From the NCBI GenBank assembly GCA_002338335.1, contig DDIC01000079.1, forward strand, positions 1 through 12,558: a stretch of 12,558 bases of DNA, in the 5' to 3' direction. This document shows, one piece after another, positions 1-6,370 of this stretch. The position numbers and the translations under genes are program-made. Source of the DNA: Bacteroidetes bacterium UBA1860. GTDB taxonomy: Bacteria > Bacteroidota > Rhodothermia > Balneolales > Balneolaceae. Every line of letters begins with the position of its first letter. Position 1 is the first letter of the stretch. A model generated the notes under the pieces. The model had not been told where the DNA came from and made no database searches. It worked only from the letters and a program-made list of their open reading frames with translations.

Positions 1-371
1 CGTCCAAAAAAGAACCACAGCCACACCATGATCCACCAGCCGATGAAGAACCAATCATTGCGTGGGGTATTATCAAGTCCTATACGGGGAAACACCAAAA
101 ACTCGACAAATAGGTCGAACAAAAGCAGCGCAAAAAACCCAAAAACCCAGCTCACAAGTAACCAAATATTGGCCAAGTGACGATAGGTAAGTAACCCAAT
201 TGCAGCGCTTACAGCCACAATAATAGAGCCACCTAAATACATCCAAAATCGAGATTCTGGTATAGTATCGGTAAGTTCCAACACGCTTACAAATGCAACA
301 AGACAAGCAAGGCCAAAAACGCCAAAGCCTGTGTACCAGAGATAGGTTTTTAATGGTTTGTTCAATTCCAT
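1..371 (-). CDS. Multi-pass membrane protein, C-terminus cut by window edge
   Basis: One minus-strand frame is open from an ATG at 371 to position 1 with no stop, giving about 123 residues before the edge. The protein starts MELNKPLKTYLWYTG and has four strongly hydrophobic stretches, roughly residues 10-33, 43-62, 68-93 and 105-122. They are rich in Trp and Phe, as in an integral inner-membrane protein. Another in-frame ATG at 395 would add eight residues (MYIKELIV). I prefer 371 because it leaves a 51-bp divergent intergenic space before the oxidoreductase at 423, whereas 395 leaves only 27 bp. I do not recognise the family. The next gene is divergent, so they cannot share a transcript. A shorter ORF inside this stretch in another frame (73-306) is a shadow: its translation is Cys/Arg/Tyr-rich and has no membrane pattern. 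Confidence 0.7.
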   Translation of the reverse strand, partial: MELNKPLKTYLWYTGFGVFGLACLVAFVSVLELTDTIPESRFWMYLGGSIIVAVSAAIGLLTYRHLANIWLLVSWVFGFFALLLFDLFVEFLVFPRIGLDNTPRNDWFFIGWWIMVWLWFFFG

Positions 372-422
372 AACGATGAGTTCTTTGATATACATGATAC
401 GTCTAAGTGGCTATATTGTTTC

Positions 423-1541
423 ATGCTTAGTTTTTGGGAAAAGACACAATTAACTCAGTTCGACCTCGTGGTTGTGGGTGGAGGATTGGTGGGCTTATCC
501 ACGGCCATTCACTACAGAAAAGCGAATCCTAAGGCCCGTATCGCACTTCTTGAAAGAGGCGTGTTACCGTCTGGTGCATCAACAAAAAATGCAGGTTTTC
601 TGTGCTTTGGATCGATTGATGAACTGTCGGATCACCTTCACGACATGACCCAAGACGAGTTGCTTGCCCTTGTGGAGCGTCGATATCGTGGTGGACTCCG
701 CCTTCGGGAGCTATTGGGCGACCAACGTATCGGATATGAACCGTGTGGTGGATTCGAGCTTCATTCCGACTCAGTCGATCATGATGTCATCGATGGCTTT
801 AATGAGTTATTAAACCCTTTGTTTGGTGAGGATGTTTATGAAGATGTTACACAGGATGTGCCACAGAAAGGCTTTTCCACCGATTTAGTCTCCTCACTCA
901 TTTGCAATCACTTTGAGGGGGTTATCCATACGGGGAAAATGATTCGAGCCTACCAAGAATTAGCCTTAGAACATGGAGTCCATACATATACCCAAACGGA
1001 ATGTCACCATTATGAAGAGAAAGCAGACACCATCGAGGTAGAAGTTACCCATCTTGGAGATTCGTTGATCCTGTCAACTCAAAAGCTTGCATTATGCACG
1101 AATGCATTTACAAGTCGGTGGCTTCCAGAGGAAGAAATTGCCCCGGGTCGTGGCCTCGTGTTTGTGACCAAACCGATTGAAGGGTTCGACTTGCAAGGGT
1201 GTTACCACTATAATGCGGGATACAATTATTTCAGGAGTGTGGAGGGTCGACTCCTTTTGGGTGGGGGACGGCACCTCGATAAAGGCACCGAAACCACTTT
1301 GGAGCCAGGAATTAATGAGGCTATTCTGGAGGCATTAACCGAGGATATGCACCAGCTTATTTGCCCAGGTCAAGGGCTAGAAATTGATCAAATTTGGACG
1401 GGCGTTATGGCCTTTGGAGCGACCAAAGAGCCGATCGTAAAAAAGCTCTCTGACCGTATTGCTTTGGGTGCACGCCTTGGTGGAATGGGCGTGGCCTTGG
1501 GGACAGAAGTTGGCCATGATGTGGCGGCGCTATTGGGCTAA
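423..1541 (+). CDS. FAD-dependent oxidoreductase, DAO family
   Basis: The 372-residue protein carries a dinucleotide-binding motif near its N-terminus (DLVVVGGGLVGLS, Gly residues 19-24) and an acidic ribose-binding residue at the end of the second strand (LLERG, E44). Next comes a GASTKNAGF segment (51-59), which corresponds to the flavin-contacting GAS-NAG motif of D-amino-acid oxidase, glycine oxidase and sarcosine oxidase-like enzymes. The C-terminal GARLGGMGVALGTEVG segment (about 350-365) is the expected second FAD contact. Length fits single-domain DAO enzymes (about 370 residues). There is no signal peptide, so it is probably cytoplasmic. The substrate is presumably an amine or amino acid but cannot be read from the sequence. 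The gene stands alone, divergent from the membrane protein and 313 bases before the peptidase. The TATATT at 412-417 lies so close to the ATG that, if it were the -10 element, the mRNA would have almost no leader. Confidence 0.9.
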   Translation: MLSFWEKTQLTQFDLVVVGGGLVGLSTAIHYRKANPKARIALLERGVLPSGASTKNAGFLCFGSIDELSDHLHDMTQDELLALVERRYRGGLRLRELLGDQRIGYEPCGGFELHSDSVDHDVIDGFNELLNPLFGEDVYEDVTQDVPQKGFSTDLVSSLICNHFEGVIHTGKMIRAYQELALEHGVHTYTQTECHHYEEKADTIEVEVTHLGDSLILSTQKLALCTNAFTSRWLPEEEIAPGRGLVFVTKPIEGFDLQGCYHYNAGYNYFRSVEGRLLLGGGRHLDKGTETTLEPGINEAILEALTEDMHQLICPGQGLEIDQIWTGVMAFGATKEPIVKKLSDRIALGARLGGMGVALGTEVGHDVAALLG

Positions 1542-1657
1542 TGTGTCGTCGGTTTGGACGATCAGATGCTATCGGGGGTATTCAGACTGGGTGTTTTTAT
1601 GCCCGACTGTGAAAATATTGCTCTCCACGCAACTCTCGCAACATCAATTATCACACA

Positions 1658-1723
1658 CCCCTTATCTCTAAACCAGTAAAATCATGCGAGGGGTGCAAAA
1701 TAATACTGGTTTAGACAGAGGGG
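1658..1723 (+). repeat. Palindromic dispersed repeat, copy 1
   Basis: Perfect 12-bp inverted arms TCTAAACCAGTA (1667-1678) and TACTGGTTTAGA (1704-1715) enclose a 25-nt loop. Outside a small internal bulge, CCCCT (1658-1662) can pair with AGGGG (1719-1723). The same element occurs in reverse orientation at 4050-4113. The reverse complement of that copy matches this one in both 9-bp core arms, in loop length and in about 15 of 25 loop bases, including a GAGGG-TGC core. They are therefore homologous repeats rather than two chance hairpins. No T-run follows on either strand, so this is not a standard intrinsic terminator. It lies between the oxidoreductase and peptidase genes. Confidence 0.75.
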
Positions 1724-1770
1724 TTTGCGGAGATTTAGTATGTTAATGGAATGTAAAGACCCATACTCGC

Positions 1771-1845
1771 AGAAACCCTGCCTGAAACCCTTACAAACAC
1801 CCTAGAAACACCCTGCAGAACCTCTGCCGAACCTCATCGAAACAA
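1771..1845 (+). repeat. Degenerate G-poor tandem repeat in the peptidase leader
   Basis: Directly before the peptidase ATG lies a run of imperfect units of about 10-13 bp related to GAAACCCTG: GAAACCCTG, GAAACCCTT, AAACACCCT, GAAACACCCTG, GAACCTCTG, GAACCTC, GAAAC. The strand is rich in A and C and poor in G, and there is no Shine-Dalgarno-like sequence before the start at 1855. It would form an unstructured, C/A-rich 5' leader. Its role is unknown; translation enhancement or binding by a regulatory RNA or protein are possibilities only. Confidence 0.55.
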
Positions 1846-1854
1846 CTCATTCCC

Positions 1855-3984
1855 ATGAAACAGACCGTAACTCTCTTGGCTCTATCCATAGCCCTCCTCA
1901 CAGCCTGCCAAACCACACCAACCCTCCAGTCCTACCCTGAAACGGCCCAAATCCCTGTCGTCGACGCCTATTTTGGCACCGACATCACAGATCCCTACAG
2001 GTGGTTGGAGGATGATCGTAGCCTAGAAACCGAAGCGTGGGTACAGGCTCAAAACGAGGTGACCTTCGATTACCTCGAAGATTTACCCATGCGCTCATCG
2101 ATTGAGCGACGTCTGTCCACCCTTTGGAATTATGAAAAAGTGGGCGCTCCCTACACCGAGGGGAACTACACCTATTTCTCCAAGAATGATGGCCTTCAGA
2201 ACCAGTCGGTGATCTACCGAAGACCTGCGAACGACCCAGAAGCGGAACCAACCGTCTTTCTGGACCCGAATACGTTTTCAGAGGATGGTACGACGTCGCT
2301 TGCCGGTTTGAGTTTCTCCGACGATGGATCCATGGCTGCCTACTCGATTTCGGAGGGGGGATCAGACTGGCGCAAAGTCATCGTCATTAATACCGAATCG
2401 ATGGAGCAGATTGGCGACACCTTGGTGGATATCAAATTCAGCGGTATTTCGTGGCGCCTAAACGAAGGATTTTTCTACAGTAGCTACGACAAACCAGATG
2501 GGAGTGAGCTCTCGGCCAAGACCGATCAACATAAGCTCTATTATCACGTTGTAGGGACACCTCAGGCCGAAGACGAGCTTATCTTTGGCGGTACTGAGGC
2601 GCAAAAACACCGTTATGTCCGAGCTAGCGTCACCGATGATGGGCGTTATGCCTTGATTGATGCGGCTGTTTTCACCAAGGGTAACCGATTATTCCTCAAA
2701 GATCTGACCAATCCGAGTGCGCCGCTAGTAACCATGTCGCCTACATTTAACTACGATGCCTATCTCCTGGAAAGCGAAGGGGACAAGCTCTACTTGGTCA
2801 CCAACAAAGATGCCCCGAATCAGCGCCTTGTGGTTGCTGATGTCAATCGCCCCCAGGAGCAATATTGGCAAGATGTGATCCCAGAAACGGACTATGTGCT
2901 GAGTGTGAGTAGTGGCGCTGGCTATTTCTTTGCCGAATACATGGAGGACGCGATCTCCAAGGTGTATCAATACGACATGCAGGGCAATAATCTCGGCGAA
3001 ATTGAGCTCCCAGGACTTGGCTCCGCGGGTGGATTTGGCGGCAAGGATGACGCTGAGGTGCTCTATTACAGCTACACCAATTATCATACTCCGGGCTCAA
3101 CGTATGCCTACGATCCAGTGACGATGACCAGAGAATTATACTGGCAGCCCGCCATCGACTTTGATCCCGAGACGTATGAGTCGACGCAGATTTTCTATGA
3201 GTCCAAGGATGGCACGCAAATCCCGATGATCATTACCCACAAAAAGGGTGTGAGGTATGACGGGTCCAATCCAACGATTCTTTATGGTTACGGCGGGTTT
3301 AATGTGAGTCTCACGCCCTCTTTTAGCGTGACCAATGCGATTTGGATGGAAATGGGGGGTGTCTATGCGGTGCCCAACCTTCGTGGAGGAGGGGAATACG
3401 GTAAGGAATGGCATAATGCTGGGACAAAAATGAATCGCCAGAATGTGTTTGACGATTTTATTGCTGCTGCGGAGTACCTGAAGGCTGAAGGGGTGACGTC
3501 CAAAGAGAAATTGGCGATTCGAGGCGGGTCGAACGGTGGGTTGTTGGTGGGTGCTGTGATGACGCAACGTCCAGATTTGGTCGGTGTAGCTTTGCCTGCA
3601 GTGGGTGTGCTAGACATGCTTCGGTACCATACCTTCACGGCTGGAGCAGGTTGGGCGTATGATTATGGCACGTCGGAGGAGTCACAGGAAATGTTTGAAT
3701 ATTTGTTGGGGTATTCGCCTGTGCATAATGTCGAGGAAGGGGTAGCGTACCCTGCCACGATGGTTACCACCGCAGATCATGATGACCGCGTGGTGCCTGC
3801 TCACTCGTTCAAGTTTGCGGCGGAGCTTCAGGCCAAGCATGCTGGAGAGGCGCCTGTGTTGATTCGTATCGAAACCAATGCGGGTCACGGCGCGGGAACG
3901 CCGATTTCGAAACGGATTGAGCAAACGGCCGATATTTATGCGTTTACACTCTATAATATGGGGTTCACGGCGCTGCCAGGGTAG
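1855..3984 (+). CDS. Prolyl oligopeptidase (S9A), predicted lipoprotein
   Basis: This 709-residue serine peptidase has the usual length of the prolyl oligopeptidase family. It begins with a lipoprotein signal: hydrophobic residues 5-16 and a lipobox LLTAC with the lipidated Cys at 18. It should therefore act anchored in the cell envelope, trimming short proline-containing peptides. The N-terminal motif DPYRWLEDD (about 46-54) is typical of S9A. A seven-bladed propeller region follows, then an alpha/beta-hydrolase domain. The catalytic residues are all present: Ser559 in RGGSNGG, an Asp in ADHDDRVVP (643/644) and His678 in NAGHGAG, nearly matching the spacing of the mammalian enzyme. The start follows from the lipobox. 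The gene is flanked by two inverted copies of one palindromic repeat, and its leader is a tandem repeat. It is monocistronic and converges on the dehydrogenase. S9A members vary in specificity, so the exact substrate is inferred. Confidence 0.95.
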   Translation: MKQTVTLLALSIALLTACQTTPTLQSYPETAQIPVVDAYFGTDITDPYRWLEDDRSLETEAWVQAQNEVTFDYLEDLPMRSSIERRLSTLWNYEKVGAPYTEGNYTYFSKNDGLQNQSVIYRRPANDPEAEPTVFLDPNTFSEDGTTSLAGLSFSDDGSMAAYSISEGGSDWRKVIVINTESMEQIGDTLVDIKFSGISWRLNEGFFYSSYDKPDGSELSAKTDQHKLYYHVVGTPQAEDELIFGGTEAQKHRYVRASVTDDGRYALIDAAVFTKGNRLFLKDLTNPSAPLVTMSPTFNYDAYLLESEGDKLYLVTNKDAPNQRLVVADVNRPQEQYWQDVIPETDYVLSVSSGAGYFFAEYMEDAISKVYQYDMQGNNLGEIELPGLGSAGGFGGKDDAEVLYYSYTNYHTPGSTYAYDPVTMTRELYWQPAIDFDPETYESTQIFYESKDGTQIPMIITHKKGVRYDGSNPTILYGYGGFNVSLTPSFSVTNAIWMEMGGVYAVPNLRGGGEYGKEWHNAGTKMNRQNVFDDFIAAAEYLKAEGVTSKEKLAIRGGSNGGLLVGAVMTQRPDLVGVALPAVGVLDMLRYHTFTAGAGWAYDYGTSEESQEMFEYLLGYSPVHNVEEGVAYPATMVTTADHDDRVVPAHSFKFAAELQAKHAGEAPVLIRIETNAGHGAGTPISKRIEQTADIYAFTLYNMGFTALPG

Positions 3985-4049
3985 GCGGGTTGTTTGGATA
4001 GGCGTGGAGCCTGGGTAGGTAGGTTCGCTACGCATTAGATTGTGCAATA

Positions 4050-4113
4050 TCCCTCTTTCTAAACCAGTAATATTTGGCAACCCTCTATAAATAATACTGG
4101 TTTGGAGTTAGGT
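4050..4113 (-). repeat. Palindromic dispersed repeat, copy 2 (inverted)
   Basis: Core arms AAACCAGTA (4061-4069) and TACTGGTTT (4095-4103) enclose a 25-nt loop, the same loop size as copy 1. G-U pairs extend the stem by about four more positions on the outer side. On the minus strand the right side reads AGAAAGAGGGA, against AGACAGAGGGG in copy 1. The element lies between the convergent peptidase and dehydrogenase genes, 66 bases after the peptidase stop. A weak role as a bidirectional 3'-end structure is possible, but neither strand shows a T-run. Confidence 0.75.
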
Positions 4114-4187
4114 CACTTTGAGTCAATAGGTGTGTAGCAACCATCCTTAATCGCGCCTGCACCCACAGCGCCCGCACCTGCGCCTTC

Positions 4188-5243
4188 CTACACACTCACC
4201 ACACCGAGCTCAACCAATGACCGCGCAGCCGCTCGCACCGCTTCTCGACCCGAACGAGGCTCCCATCCAACCAATTCACGAGCCTTGGCATTCGACGCCA
4301 CAGGATAATTTCCGAGCTCTGGGACAATGAGCTTCGTTTCTCGATCAAACAACGCAAACAACTTCACAAAGAAGTTGGGCAATTCGCGGGGCTTAATTTT
4401 GCCTTTCAACTCAGGAAATTCCTCCAAAATCGCTTCTCCCATTTCGCGCAACCACAGAGTATAAGCACTGGCGATCAGCCGTTCGCCAATCGTGGTTTCA
4501 TACTCAAGTGCTAGCAGATGTAAAGCTGCAACATCTCGCACATCCACAAATGTCATTCCCAGTCGGGGAAACCCAGGCAACTCTCCCCGCATTACCTTGA
4601 CAATAATCTCCCCACTGGTGCCAAGTGAATCGCTCAACTGAGGACCTTGCACAAAACTTGGGCATACTGTCGTCACTTTCAACGAGGGATGCTTATCTAC
4701 AAGCGACCACACATCTCGCTCCGCCATGGTTTTGCTTTTGACATACGCTCCAACGCCTGGTCCCTCAATCACAGTCCAGTCCGACTCGTTGAAGGCACCA
4801 TCGGGTCCATGGCCAGGCTTGCCATCGTACCCATACATAATGGCAGCCACGGACGACGTTTGCACAATTCGCTCAATACCTAGCTCCAGCGCAGCTTCAA
4901 AGACCACTTTCACCCCATGACGTGCCGGTCGAATCAGCTCATTCTCATCCTTGGGAATCCCAGACGGAAAAGGGGAGGCGACATGCAACACTGCGTCGGC
5001 TCCGCGAAGCGCATCCACCCACCCATCAGCTGCATCCAGCGATGCCTCCCGAAAGTCCACATTCGAGGTCTTTTTGTCCCCGACATGCTTGGCGAGTATG
5101 GACCGCACACGATCCGCTTTGGCTGTAGATCGGATGGTTCCGATCACGTGATACCCTTTTTCAAGAGCCTGGATCGCAATGTGAGAGGCAATAAATCCGG
5201 AAATCCCGGTGATGGCGAGCGTTTTCATGGGTGATGTGGGCAT
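4188..5243 (-). CDS. Extended SDR, NAD(P)-dependent epimerase/reductase
   Basis: The 351-residue protein belongs to the extended short-chain dehydrogenases, closest in look to dihydroflavonol-4-reductase / cinnamoyl-CoA reductase-like enzymes. The N-terminal Rossmann motif is TGISGFIASHI (12-22). The following GTIRS segment (35-39), with Arg and Ser after the second strand, suggests NADPH preference. The catalytic set is visible: Ser130/131 in VQTSSVAA and Tyr167/Lys171 in YVKSK. The HVASPFP segment (87-93) is also typical of this subgroup, where it lines the cofactor site. No signal peptide is seen, so it should be cytoplasmic. A second in-frame Met at residue 6 (MKTLAITG) could be the true start and would place the first strand nearer the N-terminus; neither start has a clear ribosome site. 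The gene stands alone, and its substrate, probably a ketone or aldehyde, cannot be stated. Confidence 0.92.
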   Translation of the reverse strand: MPTSPMKTLAITGISGFIASHIAIQALEKGYHVIGTIRSTAKADRVRSILAKHVGDKKTSNVDFREASLDAADGWVDALRGADAVLHVASPFPSGIPKDENELIRPARHGVKVVFEAALELGIERIVQTSSVAAIMYGYDGKPGHGPDGAFNESDWTVIEGPGVGAYVKSKTMAERDVWSLVDKHPSLKVTTVCPSFVQGPQLSDSLGTSGEIIVKVMRGELPGFPRLGMTFVDVRDVAALHLLALEYETTIGERLIASAYTLWLREMGEAILEEFPELKGKIKPRELPNFFVKLFALFDRETKLIVPELGNYPVASNAKARELVGWEPRSGREAVRAAARSLVELGVVSV

Positions 5244-5348
5244 GTCATGAGATTAGAAACTAAACATCCGATCGGCAAATAGAGTTCAAGTGAATCACTC
5301 CAAGCTAGGCGACTTACCAATCTAGGCCTGTTACATCGCCTGACCGAC

Positions 5349-5468
5349 TCACCAATCCACGTCCGTCTTCCCGCGCCCCCGACGAAACAACATATTTTTG
5401 TCCTCTTCGTCTAGCTTCACGTAAACAATGTTGGTCTGCGTCCTAAACAGCTCATGAAAAATCGACAC
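5349..5468 (-). CDS. Small unrecognised ORF downstream of the metallopeptidase
   Basis: A GTG-started frame of 39 codons begins 22 bases after the metallopeptidase stop on the same strand and ends in TGA at 5349-5351. The product starts (M)SIFHELFRTQTNIVYVKLD and ends RRGRGKTDVDW: 39 residues, charged, with an alternating beta-like core (NIVYVKL) and an acidic patch (DEEDK). An earlier in-frame GTG at 5486 would add GWALDV for 45 residues. A G-rich TGGGGTGGG lies at a plausible ribosome-site distance before the 5468 start. The composition looks protein-like rather than random, but no ATG is available and I recognise no family. It may be a real small gene co-transcribed with the metallopeptidase, or the 3' remnant of a lost gene. 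Confidence 0.45.
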   Translation of the reverse strand: MSIFHELFRTQTNIVYVKLDEEDKNMLFRRGRGKTDVDW

Positions 5469-5490
5469 ATCGAGCGCCCACCCCACACAC

Positions 5491-6180
5491 TTATCGCCGC
5501 CTCGCCACCATCACGAAGTACAGCAGCTGCATGATCGCCTGAGCCGCCGCAGCCACGTATGTCAGTGCCGCCGCATCCAGCACAGCATCCACGCCTTGAA
5601 GCTCACGTTCATCGACAATCCCCTCAGCCACGAGCACTTGCTTTGCCCGACGGCTGGCATCAAATTCCACGGGCAACGTCACCAACGCAAACAACGCAAC
5701 GGCTCCGAATAGCCCAATCCCGACCCACGACAACATCGTCCCAAACGAGCCGGCAATAAACAACCCAATCATAAACATTATTGGCCCCAAGCTACTGCCA
5801 AACTGCACCACAGGCACCATCGCGGATCGAACCTGCAACGGAAAATACCCCTGAGCATGCTGCAACGCATGCCCAGCCTCATGCGCAGCCACCCCAACCG
5901 AGGCAATACTTGGCAATTCATACACCTGCTCGCTCAAACGTAGCTTCCGTTTCAACGGGTCATAATGATCCGACATCATCCCGCGAGACCGCTCGACACC
6001 CACATGATCCAGCCCACTACGGTCAAGAATCAAGCGTGCCGCCCGCTCCCCACTAATGCGATTCGACAGCGTTACCTGGGAGTATTTCTTGAACGCCGAC
6101 TTTACCCGAGATTGCGCCCACAGGCCAAGCAACATCGGAGGCAACGCAAACAAAAAGTATAATGGATCAAAATAGAACAT
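5491..6180 (-). CDS. Membrane zinc metallopeptidase, YugP family
   Basis: The 229-residue protein matches the YugP-type zinc peptidases (Pfam Zn_peptidase_2) in length and layout. A membrane segment at about 6-22 is followed by a soluble part with the zinc motif HEAGH (His100, Glu101, His104) within GVAAHEAGHALQH. Two more membrane segments lie at about 131-169. Next comes LPVEFDASRRA (169-179), whose Glu172 is the likely third zinc ligand, and a last membrane helix at about 205-226. The SDHYDP and LRLSE segments (70-83) are also family-typical. It probably cleaves membrane or envelope proteins on the inner membrane; the substrate is unknown. The ATG at 6180 begins the first membrane helix directly (MFYFDPLYFLF), supporting this start. 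A small ORF follows 22 bases after its stop. Confidence 0.93.
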   Translation of the reverse strand: MFYFDPLYFLFALPPMLLGLWAQSRVKSAFKKYSQVTLSNRISGERAARLILDRSGLDHVGVERSRGMMSDHYDPLKRKLRLSEQVYELPSIASVGVAAHEAGHALQHAQGYFPLQVRSAMVPVVQFGSSLGPIMFMIGLFIAGSFGTMLSWVGIGLFGAVALFALVTLPVEFDASRRAKQVLVAEGIVDERELQGVDAVLDAAALTYVAAAAQAIMQLLYFVMVARRR

Positions 6181-6251
6181 AGGTGTATTTGATAAGGTTT
6201 AACTGTAAAGGGTTCTAGCAACCGTGAATCCGTCGGCATAGCCTCATCTCA

Positions 6252-6365
6252 TCACTTCACCAACATCATTTGTTTTGTTTGTCTGAATCCATCTGTTTCC
6301 AGTGTGTAGACATACATCCCACTGGATAGAGAGCCTGCATCGAACTCAACCGTATGCCCCGCACC
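6252..6365 (-). pseudogene. Orphan type IX secretion C-terminal domain remnant
   Basis: Between the hydrolase and the metallopeptidase genes, one minus-strand frame encodes about 37 residues with no start codon. It begins GAGHTVEF, continues FDAGSLSSGMYVYTLE and ends QTKQMMLVK followed by TGA. This closely follows the end of the T9SS type A sorting domain (G-h-V-FDA-L-SG-Y-Y-L-----TK-M-LVK). The full domain is about 70-80 residues, so only its last half remains, and a TAA precedes it in frame. The preceding hydrolase ends at 6371, six bases away and in another frame. It may be the lost tail of that hydrolase, which has a Sec signal peptide as T9SS cargo does, or debris of another deleted gene. 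Confidence 0.75.
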
Positions 6366-6370
6366 TTATT

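Noticed and set aside
73..306. 77-residue minus-strand ORF
   Set aside because: Shadow of the open membrane-protein frame that runs from 371 to the edge; its own translation is Cys/Arg-rich with no coherent pattern.
1586..1615. Hairpin-like GGGTGTTTTTATGCCC after the oxidoreductase
   Set aside because: Only short interrupted stems (CAG and GGG) and no trailing T-run, so not a credible terminator.
1658..1723. Palindromic repeat as intrinsic terminator
   Set aside because: The stem is AT-rich, the loop is 25 nt and no T-run follows on either strand; the same holds for the copy at 4050-4113.
1771..1845. Tandem units as a CRISPR array
   Set aside because: Units are 10-13 bp, contiguous and degenerate, with no spacers and no cas genes.
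5306..5342. Weak inverted repeat TAGGCGA/TCGCCTG upstream of the dehydrogenase
   Set aside because: Only 6-7 pairs with a 23-base loop and no supporting context; within chance expectation.
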